NCBI GenBank assembly: GCA_937989665.1
Contig: CALKRN010000004.1
Coordinates: 62,001 to 126,000, forward strand
Direction of reading: 5' to 3'
Length of the DNA: 64,000 nt
DNA from: an uncultured Desulfomicrobiaceae bacterium
Lineage (GTDB): Bacteria > Desulfobacterota > Desulfovibrionia > Desulfovibrionales > Desulfomicrobiaceae
Made by a program: the position numbers and the translations under genes. Numbering within the stretch: position 1 is the stretch's first letter; the number at the start of each line of letters is the position of its first letter. The notes beneath the pieces were generated by a model. The model saw only the letters and a list, made by a program, of their open reading frames with translations, made no database searches and was not told where the DNA came from. Shown here piece after piece: positions 24,870 to 35,535 of this stretch.

Positions 24870-26860
24870 TGGCCAAAGCGACCAATGGACCGAAACGCGA
24901 CTGGTTCCGCCTCAAGGCGATGGTAGTGGCTACCGGCTTTGCGTGCATGCTTTTGGGGGCCTGGGGACGGGCGTATTGGCTGCAGGTGGTGCAAGGACCG
25001 GAGCTTGCCCGCAAGGCCATGGCCCAGCAATGGACCTCGGAGCGGGTGTCGGGAAAGCGCGGGGCCATCGTGGATCGCAATGGGGCCTTGCTTGCCACCT
25101 CGGTGAGCGTGGCCTCGGTGTCGGCGCGACCAAATGAGGTGGAAGACCCGGCGCGGGCTGCAGCCCAGCTGGCCAAGGTCCTTGGCGTGCCGGCGGAAGT
25201 GCTTCGCCGCCAGTTGACCTCGGATCGGAAGTTCGTGTGGCTGGCGCGCGCCATCAGTGATGCCCAGGCTCAGGCCGTTCGAGAACTCGGCTTATCGGGG
25301 GTCTTTTTGGAAAACGAGAGTGCCCGCCAGTATCCGCAGGGGGTTGTTGCCGGGCAGCTTCTTGGTTTCGTTGATGTGGATGGCAAGGGTATTGAGGGGA
25401 TAGAGCGCTCGTTCGATGCCGTCCTGCGGCCATCGGAAGCCAAATTTACGGTCCAGCGCGATGCCCAAGGCAAACGCCTTGGCCCCACCCCTGCCGACCT
25501 GAAGGCCCTTGATGGGCAGCCGGTGCAGCTCACCATCGATGTTCAGGTGCAAGTGGCGGCGGAAGAGGCCTTGGAGCGAGCTGTACGCACCAGCCAGGCG
25601 AAAAGTGGCATGTGCATGGTGGTCGAGGTGAACACTGGGGAGATCCTCGCCTGGGCCAATTATCCGTTTTTCAATCCCAATGGGCGGGGCAAAAATCGGA
25701 GTGATTGGAAGAACCGCTTGGCGGTGGATATCTTCGAGCCGGGGTCGACGATGAAGCCATTTGTCGTGGCGGCGGCCCTGGAGGAGCGAGTCTGTGCCCC
25801 GTCGACGACCTATTTTTGCGAAAATGGGCAGTGGAGTGTCGCCGGCAAGCGCATCAAGGACACCCATGCCTATGGGACGCTGCCGGTGAACAAGATTCTG
25901 CGCTACTCAAGCAACATCGGTGCGGCCAAGATTGGTCTTGACTTGGGGGGAGCGCGGCTCCGTAAGTATTTGGATGCCCTCGGGATAGGGAAGCCGACGG
26001 GTCTTCCTTTGCCCGGTGAGGCCGCCGGGTTGGTGAAGCCGCTTTCCAGTTGGCGCAAGGTGGAACAGGCCAATATCTCCTTTGGTCAGGGCATTGGCGT
26101 GACCATGCCGCAGATGATGCAGGCCTACCTTACCTTGGCCCGTGAGGGGGAGCGCATCCCCCTGCGTTTGGTCCGTGATGGGGGTAATGCCTCCGCTGCG
26201 CCGGTGCGCGTCTTCTCCCATGAGACGGCCCGTACGGTTCTTAAGATGCTTGCTGAAGTGGTGGAGGAAGATGGCACCGGCTCCTTAGCCCGCATCCAAG
26301 GGGTACGGGTGGGAGGCAAGACGGGGACAGCCCAGAAGGCCTCGGCCCGTGGTGGCTATGGGACGGAGTATCTGGCCTCGTTTTTTGCCATTTTGCCGAT
26401 GGATCGCCCTCAGTATGTCATCGGCATGGTCGTGGATGCGCCACGCACGAGCCACTATGGGGGCGTGGTGGTTGCGCCTGCTGTGCGCAATGTGGGGGTG
26501 CGCCTGCTCACGCTCGCAGGGATGCTGCAGCCTGCTGAAGATAGTAAGCTCCTCGCGGAGGCCGCAGCACTCCAGCGTTCGGTGGCCACTGCTGAGGTGG
26601 TCAAGGTTTCGGGGAAGGTGGAAGCCCCTGCCAAGCCCAAGGGGGAGGAGCCTGCCAGAGGCACCCCGGCAACGGTAGTTCCGGATGTGCGCGGGCTCAC
26701 GGTGCGGGAGGCCTTGGAGGTCCTCGTACCCTATGGGGTGAGCTTGTCGGTGGCGGGCAGTGGTGCGGTGGTGGAACGGCAGATGCCCTCTGCAGGAGGG
26801 CCGTGGCCTGAGGGCAAGGAAGTCCGGCTTTGGCTCGCGAGGGGACCTGGAGATGGATAA
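24869..26860 (+). CDS. ftsI: Peptidoglycan D,D-transpeptidase FtsI (PBP3-type) with PASTA domain
   Basis: 663 residues. One N-terminal membrane helix (about 17-37), a PBP dimerisation domain, then the transpeptidase: S293-T-M-K296 in EPGSTMKPF, S347-S-N349, and K484-T-G486. A C-terminal PASTA repeat (about 605-660, PDVRGLTVREALEVL) follows a Lys/Pro-rich linker. FtsI crosslinks septal peptidoglycan with FtsW. PASTA tails are usual in Gram-positive class B PBPs and StkP kinases but also occur in deltaproteobacterial FtsI. The start overlaps the ftsL stop (TGATG); an upstream frame at 24674 is a shadow. Confidence 0.95.
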   Translation: MAKATNGPKRDWFRLKAMVVATGFACMLLGAWGRAYWLQVVQGPELARKAMAQQWTSERVSGKRGAIVDRNGALLATSVSVASVSARPNEVEDPARAAAQLAKVLGVPAEVLRRQLTSDRKFVWLARAISDAQAQAVRELGLSGVFLENESARQYPQGVVAGQLLGFVDVDGKGIEGIERSFDAVLRPSEAKFTVQRDAQGKRLGPTPADLKALDGQPVQLTIDVQVQVAAEEALERAVRTSQAKSGMCMVVEVNTGEILAWANYPFFNPNGRGKNRSDWKNRLAVDIFEPGSTMKPFVVAAALEERVCAPSTTYFCENGQWSVAGKRIKDTHAYGTLPVNKILRYSSNIGAAKIGLDLGGARLRKYLDALGIGKPTGLPLPGEAAGLVKPLSSWRKVEQANISFGQGIGVTMPQMMQAYLTLAREGERIPLRLVRDGGNASAAPVRVFSHETARTVLKMLAEVVEEDGTGSLARIQGVRVGGKTGTAQKASARGGYGTEYLASFFAILPMDRPQYVIGMVVDAPRTSHYGGVVVAPAVRNVGVRLLTLAGMLQPAEDSKLLAEAAALQRSVATAEVVKVSGKVEAPAKPKGEEPARGTPATVVPDVRGLTVREALEVLVPYGVSLSVAGSGAVVERQMPSAGGPWPEGKEVRLWLARGPGDG

Positions 26861-28283
26861 GTTGGCCCAGGTTGTCGCCTTAGTGCGCGCGGGGGCTGCG
26901 GTGTGCAGCCATTCGGGGCAGGTCACTCCAGGGGGGGTGTTTGTCGCCGTGCCGGGAACCGCCGTGGATGGGACTCGTTTTGTGCCCGAGGCCGTAGCCC
27001 GAGGGGCAGTGGCCGTGGTTGTGGCCCGAGATCGGCTTGTGGCGGTCCCGGCAGGGGTGGTGCTTGCTGCCGTGGATGACCCTCGCGAGGCATTGGGTGT
27101 GCTTGCCGCTGCGGCCTACGGTGGGGAGGGGTATCCTCGGCTGGTGGGGATCACCGGGACGAACGGTAAAACTACCACGAGCTATCTCGTGGAGGCGATC
27201 TTGAGGGCCGCAGGGAAACGGGTAGGCGTGCTGGGCACGGTGGCCTGCCGCTGGCCGGGCCAAAGCCTGCCAGCAGCCATGACCACGCCAGATACCCTCA
27301 CCCTCCATCACCTCCTTGGACAGATGCAGCAGGCCGGGGTGGACACCGCGGTCCTTGAAGTCTCTTCTCATGCCTTGCACCAGCATCGGCTGGCAGGGCT
27401 CATGGTGGAGGTCGGGGTGTTCACCAATCTCAGCCAGGACCACCTTGATTACCACCAGACGATGGAGGAGTATTTTGCTGCCAAGGCCCGTCTTTTCCTC
27501 CATCCCCAGCACCGCTGCCAGCAGGCGGCCATCAATGCCGATGACCCCTGGGGCCAGCGTCTGCTGGCCTCTCGTCCTGAGGCGCTTTCTTTTGGACTGC
27601 GTAGCGAGGCGGCCATGCGTGGCCGAGTGGTGCACATGGATCTCAGTGGGATGCGTCTGGAGATGCAGTGGGGCGGAACACGGTGGGAGGTTACCTCGCC
27701 CCTTGTAGGGGCCTACAATGCAGAAAATCTCCTGGCGGCTCAGGCCGCAGGCCTTCTTCTTGGCCTATCGCCAGAGGACTTTCCCGCAGCCCTGGCGAAA
27801 GCCCAGGGGGCTCCGGGTCGGTTGGAGCGCGTTCCTCATCCGCGGGGGGTGCATGTCTTCGTGGACTATGCCCATACCCCGGATGCCCTAGATAAGGTTT
27901 GCGCCACCTTGCGTACGGTGAGTGGAGAAGGCCGGCTCATTGTGGTCTTTGGCTGCGGCGGGGATCGAGACGCGAGCAAACGGCCGCGGATGGGCGAGGC
28001 CGTGGCCCGGCATGCCGATGTGGCTGTAGTGACTTCCGATAATCCGCGCTCTGAAGACCCGCAGGCCATCATCAATGCCATCATGCCTGGCCTGGCCGCG
28101 GCGCCGCGGGTACTGCGCGAGGCGGATCGCCGCGTGGCCATTGGCCTTGCCCTGGCCGAGGCCCGGCCTGGCGATGCCGTGCTTATCGCCGGCAAAGGCC
28201 ATGAAACGGTGCAAATCGTCGGCCAGGAGCGCCTCCCCTTTTCTGACGTCGTCGTGGCCACGGAGCTTGCCCAATGCAGTTGA
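26853..28283 (+). CDS. murE: UDP-MurNAc-L-Ala-D-Glu:meso-diaminopimelate ligase
   Basis: 476 residues. The Mur ligase ATP loop is GITGTNGKTTTSY. The middle-domain VLEVSSHAL and NLSQDHLDYH motifs are present, as is the C-terminal FVDYAHTPDAL. The DNPRSEDP motif is the meso-DAP-selecting signature, so the cell wall should be DAP-type. It adds the third residue of the stem peptide in the cytoplasm. It starts 8 bases inside the end of ftsI and overlaps murF by 10 bases. An upstream frame from 26760 shadows ftsI. Confidence 0.97.
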   Translation: MDKLAQVVALVRAGAAVCSHSGQVTPGGVFVAVPGTAVDGTRFVPEAVARGAVAVVVARDRLVAVPAGVVLAAVDDPREALGVLAAAAYGGEGYPRLVGITGTNGKTTTSYLVEAILRAAGKRVGVLGTVACRWPGQSLPAAMTTPDTLTLHHLLGQMQQAGVDTAVLEVSSHALHQHRLAGLMVEVGVFTNLSQDHLDYHQTMEEYFAAKARLFLHPQHRCQQAAINADDPWGQRLLASRPEALSFGLRSEAAMRGRVVHMDLSGMRLEMQWGGTRWEVTSPLVGAYNAENLLAAQAAGLLLGLSPEDFPAALAKAQGAPGRLERVPHPRGVHVFVDYAHTPDALDKVCATLRTVSGEGRLIVVFGCGGDRDASKRPRMGEAVARHADVAVVTSDNPRSEDPQAIINAIMPGLAAAPRVLREADRRVAIGLALAEARPGDAVLIAGKGHETVQIVGQERLPFSDVVVATELAQCS

Positions 28284-29632
28284 GCCTGCATACCCTTGCC
28301 AAGGCCGTAGGCCTGCATCCTCCAGCGGAGGATGTCCTCGTCACCGGGGTGGCGGCAGATAGCCGCCAGGTGCGTCCGGGGGACCTGTTTGTGGCCCTCC
28401 CTGGCAACCGGGTCGATGGCCATGACTTTGCTGCCCAAGCCGTGGCCGCAGGGGCAGTGGCGGTGTTAGCGAGCCGTCCGCTGAAGGTCCCCGCCCCTGT
28501 CCTCGTGGTGTCGGATGTGCTTTGCGCCCTGGGGGCCGTGGCCCGGCAGTGGCGGGAGGCCACCCGGGCCACGGTGGTGGCCATAACAGGTTCAGCAGGC
28601 AAGACCACGGTGAAAGAGGCCTTGGCCCTCACCTTGGCGGCTTGTGGTCGGGTGGCCAAGAACCCCGGCAATTATAACAACCAGCTTGGGCTGCCACTCT
28701 CCCTTTTGTCCTTTGACGGTGATGAGGATTTTTGGGTCGTGGAGCTTGGGATCAGCCAGCCCCATGATATGGACGAGCTCGGGGCGATTGTGGTTCCGGA
28801 CCTGGCCCTCATCACCAATGCTGGCCTGGCCCATGCTGAGGCCCTTGGTGGGGTGGAGGGTGTGGCCCGGCACAAGGCGCGGCTTTTTGCTTGGCTGCGC
28901 CCTGGAGGTATCGGCGTGTGGAACAGGCGCTGCCCGGAACTCCATGCTGCCTGCCAAGCGACTGGACGTCAGGGGGTGACCTTTGCTGCCAGCCTCGACG
29001 GAGGACCTCAAGCCGCGGCTACGGTGCAGGTACTCCAGCAGCGCGTGGAGCCCCATGGTTTTGCCTACCACCTGGTCACACCCGACGCTCCGATCTGGAT
29101 CCGGACCTCGGCGGCAGCCATCCATGGAGAGAGTGTTGCGGCCGTGGCGGCCGTGGTCTGGGCCTTGGGGCTCCCCTTGACGGCAGTGGAAAAAGGGTTT
29201 TTGGCCTTGCCCCCGCAGCCGGGCCGCTTTGTCCCTCGGACCAAAGGTCCATGGCTTATCATTGACGACACCTACAACGCCAATCCCCTCTCCATGGGTG
29301 CTGCGGTGGCTGCAACTCGGCGCGTGGCGGGCCAGCGTCCCCTCGTATTTCTCCTTGGTGAGATGCGGGAGTTGGGAGCGTATGCGGCAGCGGCCCACCG
29401 CCAGTTGGGGGAGCTTGTTCGTGGGGCAGCGCTCGTGGTTTTTCGCGGTGCCCATGCTGCGGAAGTAGCCGAGGGCTTTGGGTCTGGGCGTTTTGTGGCC
29501 ACGGATACCCCGCAGGAGGCCTGGGAGGCTTTCTTGCGCCTGGGCCTTGCAGAGGCAGTCCTCCTTTTTAAAGGTTCTAGAGGCAGCCGTATGGAAGAAT
29601 TTTTGGCGTATTTTGAGGAGCGCTTGTCGTGA
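28274..29632 (+). CDS. murF: UDP-MurNAc-tripeptide:D-Ala-D-Ala ligase
   Basis: 452 residues. The ATP loop is [13 protein letters not shown], with [24 protein letters not shown] and the C-terminal [13 protein letters not shown] motif diagnostic for MurF. It adds D-Ala-D-Ala to complete the UDP-MurNAc-pentapeptide. Length is normal. The N-terminus overlaps murE by 10 bases and the stop overlaps the mraY GTG. Confidence 0.96.
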   Translation: MQLSLHTLAKAVGLHPPAEDVLVTGVAADSRQVRPGDLFVALPGNRVDGHDFAAQAVAAGAVAVLASRPLKVPAPVLVVSDVLCALGAVARQWREATRATVVAITGSAGKTTVKEALALTLAACGRVAKNPGNYNNQLGLPLSLLSFDGDEDFWVVELGISQPHDMDELGAIVVPDLALITNAGLAHAEALGGVEGVARHKARLFAWLRPGGIGVWNRRCPELHAACQATGRQGVTFAASLDGGPQAAATVQVLQQRVEPHGFAYHLVTPDAPIWIRTSAAAIHGESVAAVAAVVWALGLPLTAVEKGFLALPPQPGRFVPRTKGPWLIIDDTYNANPLSMGAAVAATRRVAGQRPLVFLLGEMRELGAYAAAAHRQLGELVRGAALVVFRGAHAAEVAEGFGSGRFVATDTPQEAWEAFLRLGLAEAVLLFKGSRGSRMEEFLAYFEERLS

Positions 29633-30705
29633 TTTACCATTTGCTCTATCCGTTGAGCGACTATATTAGTGTCTTCAACGTCTTTCGCTATATTACTTTT
29701 CGCTCTGTCTATGCCATGGTGACGGCGCTCATCCTTGCTATTGTTGTTGGGCCTACGTGCATCGAATGGTTGCAGCGTCTCAAGGTGGGGCAATACATTA
29801 AAGAGGGCGGGCCAGACCACCAGCAAAAAAGCGGTACCCCCACCATGGGGGGGATTTTGTACGCCTTGTGTTTGCTCGTCAGCGTCTTGTTGTGGGCAGA
29901 CCTGAGCAACCCCTTTATTTGGCTCTCGATCTTTGTCTTTGTGGGCTTTGGCTTCGTCGGGCTCGTGGACGACTACCTCAAGGTGGTGCGCCGGCATAAC
30001 GATGGGCTCTCGGCCCGCGCTAAACTCTTGGGCCAAGTCCTGGTGGCCCTTGGCGCCGTGAGCCTCCTCGTGGCCTTGCCGCAGTACACTACGGACCTCA
30101 TGGTCCCGTTTTTTAAGAACATTCGTCCGGACCTCTCCTGGTTCTACATCCCGTTTGCCGTGTTTGTCCTCACGGGCGCTTCCAATGCTGTCAATCTCAC
30201 CGATGGTCTTGACGGTCTGGCCATCGGCCCGGCCGTGGTCTGTGCGGGCTGCTTTGCGGTGTTTGTGTACGTGGCCGGGCACGTCAATCTCGCCAGCTAT
30301 CTCCAAGTGGCCTATGTGCCAGGGGTGGGCGAGGTGGCTGTATTCTGCGGGGCGATGGTGGGTGCAGGCTTAGGCTTTTTGTGGTTCAACGCCTATCCGG
30401 CTCAGGTCTTCATGGGGGATGTGGGGAGTTTGAGCATCGGAGGGGCTTTGGGATTTGTGGCCGTACTCTGCAAGCAGGAGATCCTGCTCGCCGTCGTGGG
30501 CGGGCTTTTTGTTGTGGAGACCCTGTCGGTGATCCTTCAGGTGGGCTATTTCAAGATGACTGGGGGGCGCCGCATTTTGCGCATGGCCCCACTCCACCAC
30601 CACTTTGAAAAAGGTGGGATGCATGAGTCGAAGATCATTGTGCGCTTTTGGATCCTCTCCATCCTATTGGCTGTGCTTGCCCTGGGCACCCTCAAGCTGC
30701 GGTAG
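29629..30705 (+). CDS. mraY: Phospho-MurNAc-pentapeptide transferase MraY
   Basis: 358 residues, polytopic with about ten membrane helices. Family motifs: [18 protein letters not shown] with the Mg2+-binding Asp pair, [24 protein letters not shown] and the APLHHHFEK loop. It makes lipid I from UDP-MurNAc-pentapeptide and undecaprenyl phosphate at the inner membrane. The start is a GTG overlapping the murF stop by 4 bases. Confidence 0.97.
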   Translation: MIYHLLYPLSDYISVFNVFRYITFRSVYAMVTALILAIVVGPTCIEWLQRLKVGQYIKEGGPDHQQKSGTPTMGGILYALCLLVSVLLWADLSNPFIWLSIFVFVGFGFVGLVDDYLKVVRRHNDGLSARAKLLGQVLVALGAVSLLVALPQYTTDLMVPFFKNIRPDLSWFYIPFAVFVLTGASNAVNLTDGLDGLAIGPAVVCAGCFAVFVYVAGHVNLASYLQVAYVPGVGEVAVFCGAMVGAGLGFLWFNAYPAQVFMGDVGSLSIGGALGFVAVLCKQEILLAVVGGLFVVETLSVILQVGYFKMTGGRRILRMAPLHHHFEKGGMHESKIIVRFWILSILLAVLALGTLKLR

Positions 30706-30711
30706 GTGGTC

Positions 30712-32001
30712 ATGAAGACGCTTCTCCATCCCCAGCAGCTGCGTGGCCACCGGGCTGCGGTGGTTGGGGCGGGCCGCTCGGGCTTGGCGGCGGCACGGCT
30801 GTTGCGCGAGCTCGGGGCTACGGTGCGGGTGCATGACCTTAACCCCAAGGCATTGGACGCTGCTGCTGCCGCGGGCCTGGCTATTTGTCCTGGAGACCAT
30901 CGCCCTCAAGACTTTGCTGACGTCCAGCTGGTGGTCCTCAGCCCTGGGGTCCCTCGGGCGCGTCTTGTCTCTCTGCTGCCTTCTGGGGCGACCATCGTCG
31001 GTGAGCTGGAACTCGCCAGCTGGTTCGTGGGCGAGCCCATCGTGGCCGTGACTGGCTCGAACGGCAAGACCACCACCACCACGGTGATTGGACACGTCCT
31101 GGCCGCAGCAGGCAAGGACGTCTTTGTTGGTGGGAACATCGGCACGCCCCTTGCCGAGTATGTCCTTGGCGGTGGGCGAGCCGAGGTCCTCGTTCTTGAG
31201 GTCTCCAGTTTCCAGCTCCAAACCGTGGATTCCTTTCATCCGCGGGTGGGGGTGCTGCTCAATATTTCCGCCAACCACCTCGATTACCATGCCGACATGG
31301 CGGAATACCGGGCGGCCAAGATGCAGCTTTTCCGCCGCATGACCTCCGATGACCTCGCGGTTTTGCCGCTTGCCCTCAAGGAGGAGGTGGAGGGGGAGGG
31401 GATGATTCGTGCCCGGCGGGTGTATGTGGCTGCCCGCGGGCGGTTTGCTTGCCCTGGCCTGCCTGGGCCGCATAACCAAACCAATCTCGAGGCGGCCTAC
31501 CACGCCTGCCGTTTCTTTGGCGTGACCGAGGAGGAGTTTGCAGCGGCAGTGAAGGACGTTCGTTCGTTGCCCCATCGTCAGGAACTTGTCTTGGAGCACA
31601 ACGGGGTACGCTTTGTGAATGACTCCAAGGCCACAACCCTTGAGGCCTTGGCCGCGGCCCTTTTGGCCCAGGACCAACCGGTGCGTCTGCTAGCCGGCGG
31701 CGTATTCAAGGGAGGGGACCCCAAGACCCTCGCTTCGTTGCTGCAAGAGCGCTGTCGCAGCATCCACCTTTTTGGGGCGGGTCGTGAGGTCTTTGCCACG
31801 GCCTGGGAGGGGCTTGGGCTGCCCCTCTTTTGGCATCCTACTTTGGAGGAGGCCGTGGCCGAAGCCACCCGCCTGGCGCAGGCCGGCGAGACGGTGCTCC
31901 TCTCTCCAGCCACGGCCAGCTTTGACCTGTTTGCCAATTATAAAGAACGGGGCCAGGCCTTTGCTCGGGCGGCTCGCGTTGCCGTGGGGCTTAGCCAATG
32001 A
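30712..32001 (+). CDS. murD: UDP-MurNAc-L-alanine:D-glutamate ligase
   Basis: 429 residues from the ATG at 30712, which has AGGTGG upstream; a GTG at 30706 is a possible alternative. N-terminal Rossmann VVGAGRSGLAAARLL, ATP loop VTGSNGKTTTTT, LEVSSFQLQ, NISANHLDYH and NDSKATT motifs define MurD, which adds D-Glu. It overlaps ftsW by 4 bases. Confidence 0.96.
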   Translation: MKTLLHPQQLRGHRAAVVGAGRSGLAAARLLRELGATVRVHDLNPKALDAAAAAGLAICPGDHRPQDFADVQLVVLSPGVPRARLVSLLPSGATIVGELELASWFVGEPIVAVTGSNGKTTTTTVIGHVLAAAGKDVFVGGNIGTPLAEYVLGGGRAEVLVLEVSSFQLQTVDSFHPRVGVLLNISANHLDYHADMAEYRAAKMQLFRRMTSDDLAVLPLALKEEVEGEGMIRARRVYVAARGRFACPGLPGPHNQTNLEAAYHACRFFGVTEEEFAAAVKDVRSLPHRQELVLEHNGVRFVNDSKATTLEALAAALLAQDQPVRLLAGGVFKGGDPKTLASLLQERCRSIHLFGAGREVFATAWEGLGLPLFWHPTLEEAVAEATRLAQAGETVLLSPATASFDLFANYKERGQAFARAARVAVGLSQ

Positions 32002-33104
32002 GTACACCTCTGCGCCGAATCTCCTGGGATGCGCCGCTTTTGGCCGCGGTCCTTTGCCTTACGATCATTGGCCTTATTATGGTCTTTTCCGCCAGTGGCA
32101 TCGTCGCGGAGAAGACCATGGGCGGGAAGTATGTGCTCTTCCAGAAGCAGGTCGTCTTTGTCTTTCTGGGACTTGTGGTCATGGCCGCGGCCATGCGTAT
32201 CCCCGTGGAGTTCTTCCAACGCCATGTCTATCTTTGGGTCTTTCTTGCCTTGGTTTTGCTTATCCTGACCTTGGCCTCGCCCCTGGGGGTGCGCATCGGC
32301 GGGGCGCGGCGATGGCTCCATTTCGGGCCGCTTTCCCTCCAGCCCTTGGAGATGGCCAAAATTGCCCTCGTGTTTTACCTGGCGTACTTTTTTGCTCGCA
32401 AGCAGGAGAAGGTGAAGACCTTTAGCGTAGGGTTTTTGCCTCCTCTGCTCATGACGGCCCTTTTTTGCTTGCTTCTCATGCTACAGCCGGATTTTGGTGG
32501 GTCCGTCTTTCTCGCTGGGATGTTATTTTTGTTGTGCTTTGTGGGCGGGACGCGTCTTTTCTTTCTCGGGGCTTCGGTGCTGCTGGCCATCGTCGGCGGT
32601 ATGCTCCTTGTACTCAACTCCCCGTACCGCATGAAGCGCGCCTTTGCCTTTCTCGATCCCTTTCAAGATGCCCAAAATACAGGCTACCAGCTTGTGCAGT
32701 CCTTTTATGGGCTGGGATCGGGCGGCTGGTGGGGAGTTGGGCTTGGTGCAGGACGCCAGAAGCTCTTTTTTCTGCCCGAGGCGCACAATGACTTTATCTT
32801 GGCGGTGTTGGGGGAAGAGCTAGGCTTTGTGGGCCTTTCCCTTGTGTTTAGCTTGGTGGCCATCATCTTGTGGCGGGTGTTTGCCATTGCGGTACGGCAG
32901 GTCTCGTTGGAGCGCCGCATCCTTGCCTTGGGGATGGGGTCTATCATTTTGGTGGGCGCCCTGCTCAATAGCGCTGTGGTCCTCGGCATGCTCCCCCCGA
33001 AGGGGGTACCCATGCCCTTTGTGAGTTATGGGGGGAGCCATATCTTGTGCAGTTTTTTTTGTGTTGGCGTGCTCCTCAATCTTTCCCGGGAGAAGGCGGC
33101 ATGA
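31998..33104 (+). CDS. ftsW: Septal peptidoglycan polymerase FtsW
   Basis: 368 residues, SEDS family with about ten membrane helices. Motifs: LMVFSASG in helix 1, LQPDFGGSVFLAGML with the catalytic Asp, PEAHNDFILAVLGEELGF and the C-terminal PMPFVSYGGSH. It polymerises glycan strands from lipid II with FtsI. The position between murD and murG is standard. ATGA overlaps occur on both sides. Confidence 0.96.
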   Translation: MSTPLRRISWDAPLLAAVLCLTIIGLIMVFSASGIVAEKTMGGKYVLFQKQVVFVFLGLVVMAAAMRIPVEFFQRHVYLWVFLALVLLILTLASPLGVRIGGARRWLHFGPLSLQPLEMAKIALVFYLAYFFARKQEKVKTFSVGFLPPLLMTALFCLLLMLQPDFGGSVFLAGMLFLLCFVGGTRLFFLGASVLLAIVGGMLLVLNSPYRMKRAFAFLDPFQDAQNTGYQLVQSFYGLGSGGWWGVGLGAGRQKLFFLPEAHNDFILAVLGEELGFVGLSLVFSLVAIILWRVFAIAVRQVSLERRILALGMGSIILVGALLNSAVVLGMLPPKGVPMPFVSYGGSHILCSFFCVGVLLNLSREKAA

Positions 33105-34177
33105 ACATCGTGCTCACCACCGGCGGTACCGGTGGGCATATCTTTCCGGCCCTGGCCGTAGCCGAGACCTTGCGTGAGGTCGATGTCTCGGCGGCGGTGG
33201 TCTTTGTGGGCGGCACCTATGGGCCGGAAGGCCGCATGGTCCAGGGGGAGGGAATCCCCTTTGTGGGCTTGCCGGTGCGCGGTGTCGTGGGCCGAGGGAT
33301 GCGGGGGGTAGTGGCTGGGGCGCGCTTGGCCCTGAGTACCGCGTTGGCGGTGCCTCTGGTGCGCTCCCTGCGGCCTGCGGTGGTGGTGGGATTTGGCGGC
33401 TATGCCGGCTTCCCAGCGGTGGCGGCGGCGAGGCTGTTGGGCATCCCGTGCGGGATCCACGAGCAAAACAGCATCCCGGGGGCGGCCAATCAATGGTTGG
33501 CCCGGTATGTGGACCGCGTATGGACGAGTTTTCCGGACATGGCAGCCCCCCATTTTTCCGGCCCCAAGGCCCGGTGTACCGGGAACCCGGTGCGTCGGGC
33601 GGTGTGTGCCGTGGCGGGCCAGTCGCGCCCCGTGGCGCGCAACCTCCTCGTGGTGGGAGGCAGTCAGGGGGCGCGGGCCCTCAATGACCTGATGCTCGCC
33701 CACCTGCCACGGCTGCGCGCCGAGGGGATCTCTGTGTGGCACCAAACCGGGACCGAGGACTATCCTCGTGTTCAAGCCGCCTATGCTGCAGCCTATCCTG
33801 AGGCGCGGGTGGAGCCGTTTATCGAGGCCATGGGTGAGGCCTATGCCTTTGCGGACATCGTTCTTTGCCGCGCTGGGGCCACCACCATCGCCGAGCTCAC
33901 AGCTGCCGGTAAGCCGAGTATTCTCGTGCCCTTCCCGTATGCCACCCATGACCATCAAACAAAGAATGCCCAAGCCCTGGCGGCGCGAGGAGCGGCCCTT
34001 GTTGTCCCCCAAAGCGTTCTCCCCACCGTCGATGTGGTGCGGATGCTCACGGACCTTTTTGCCGCCCCCGAGCGCCTGACCGCCATGGCCCGGGCCGCAG
34101 CGGCCCTCGGTCGCCCTGGAGCGGCCCGCACCTTGGCCGAGGAGATTATTGCATTGGCGCAGGAGGAGGCGGCATGA
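33101..34177 (+). CDS. murG: UDP-GlcNAc:lipid I N-acetylglucosaminyltransferase MurG
   Basis: 358 residues, GT28 fold. It has the N-terminal [12 protein letters not shown] loop, [30 protein letters not shown], and the UDP-binding [11 protein letters not shown] with [10 protein letters not shown]. It converts lipid I to lipid II on the inner face of the membrane. The start at 33101 fits the family; an upstream frame shadows ftsW. Overlaps ftsW and murC by 4 bases each. Confidence 0.97.
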   Translation: MNIVLTTGGTGGHIFPALAVAETLREVDVSAAVVFVGGTYGPEGRMVQGEGIPFVGLPVRGVVGRGMRGVVAGARLALSTALAVPLVRSLRPAVVVGFGGYAGFPAVAAARLLGIPCGIHEQNSIPGAANQWLARYVDRVWTSFPDMAAPHFSGPKARCTGNPVRRAVCAVAGQSRPVARNLLVVGGSQGARALNDLMLAHLPRLRAEGISVWHQTGTEDYPRVQAAYAAAYPEARVEPFIEAMGEAYAFADIVLCRAGATTIAELTAAGKPSILVPFPYATHDHQTKNAQALAARGAALVVPQSVLPTVDVVRMLTDLFAAPERLTAMARAAAALGRPGAARTLAEEIIALAQEEAA

Positions 34178-35535
34178 AATCAAAAGTCAACCGCATTCAC
34201 ATGGTGGGTATTGGCGGGGCGGGGATGAGCGGCATTGCGGAGGTGCTTGTGAGCCTCGGCTACCAGGTGCGCGGCTCGGACCTGGCGGACTCGGCCACGA
34301 CGCGGCGGTTGCAGGGGCTGGGCGTGACGGTCTTTCGCGGCCATGACCGTGGTCAGGTCGGTGATGCCCAGGTGGTGGTGCGCTCCTCTGCGGTGCGCGA
34401 CGATAACCCTGAAATCCTCGAAGCCCGTGAGCGGGGCATCCCCATCATCCCGCGTGCGGAGATGCTCGCCGAGCTCATGCGTCTTAAAATCGGAGTGGCC
34501 GTGGGAGGTACCCACGGCAAGACGACGACAACCTCCCTCATCGCCACGGTGTTCACTGAGGCTGGTCTTGATCCCACCGTCATCATCGGAGGACGGCTCA
34601 ATGCCCTGGGCTCCAATGCCCGTTTAGGTCAGGGCGACTATCTCGTGGCCGAGGCCGATGAGTCCGATGGCTCCTTTTTGTGCCTTTTTCCTCAGGTGGC
34701 GGTGATCACCAATGTGGATGCCGATCACCTCGATTTTTATCCGCACCTGGCGGCCATCGAGACGGCCTTTGCCGAATTTGCCAACCGCGTGCCCTTTTAT
34801 GGCTTGGTGGTGGCCTGCGGCGATGACCCTGGCGTGCGTCGGGTGCTGCCGCGCATCAAGCGGCCAGTGCAGACCTATGGCTTTGGGCAGGATAACCATT
34901 GGCGGGCAGAGATCGTGGCCAGCGACGGCGGGAGCCGTTTTTTAGTGTGGGAGCGGGGCGCGGCATGGGGTGAAGCAATGGTTACCCAGCCGGGGCGGCA
35001 TAATGTCCTCAATGCCTTGGCCGCCATCGCCGTGGCCCAAGAGGCCGGTATTGCCCCGGCGGCCGTTGCCCGGGGGCTTGCGACGTTTGCCGGTGTGGGG
35101 CGGCGTTTTGAGTGCAAGGGGGAGCGAGACGGCGTGCTTGTCGTGGATGATTACGGCCACCATCCCACGGAGATCGCCGCCACCTTGGCGACAGCCCGGC
35201 AGGTGTATCCGCATCGCCGCTTGGTCGTGGCCTTCCAGCCGCATCGCTTTACCCGCACGAAGGCGCTCTTTGGCGATTTTGCCCGGGTGTTTGCCGGGGT
35301 GGATACCCTGCTGCTGACGGAGATTTATCCTGCCAGCGAGGACCCGATCCCGGGGGTGAGCGGCCAGAGCCTGGCGCAGGCCATCCGCCAGATTACCGCC
35401 ACTCCGGTCCATTTTTTCGAGGATTTTGCCGGCCTCGAGGCGGCCTTGCCGCAGCACCTACGGCCAGGAGACCTTTTGCTGACGCTTGGGGCAGGCAGCA
35501 TTTGGAAGGTGGGGCAACGGTACCTTGAAGGCTAA
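34174..35535 (+). CDS. murC: UDP-MurNAc:L-alanine ligase MurC
   Basis: 453 residues. N-terminal [18 protein letters not shown] loop [30 protein letters not shown] and the C-terminal [11 protein letters not shown] motif are all typical. It adds the first stem-peptide residue. In many related genomes murB follows murC; here ftsQ follows directly and overlaps the end of murC. Confidence 0.96.
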   Translation: MKSKVNRIHMVGIGGAGMSGIAEVLVSLGYQVRGSDLADSATTRRLQGLGVTVFRGHDRGQVGDAQVVVRSSAVRDDNPEILEARERGIPIIPRAEMLAELMRLKIGVAVGGTHGKTTTTSLIATVFTEAGLDPTVIIGGRLNALGSNARLGQGDYLVAEADESDGSFLCLFPQVAVITNVDADHLDFYPHLAAIETAFAEFANRVPFYGLVVACGDDPGVRRVLPRIKRPVQTYGFGQDNHWRAEIVASDGGSRFLVWERGAAWGEAMVTQPGRHNVLNALAAIAVAQEAGIAPAAVARGLATFAGVGRRFECKGERDGVLVVDDYGHHPTEIAATLATARQVYPHRRLVVAFQPHRFTRTKALFGDFARVFAGVDTLLLTEIYPASEDPIPGVSGQSLAQAIRQITATPVHFFEDFAGLEAALPQHLRPGDLLLTLGAGSIWKVGQRYLEG

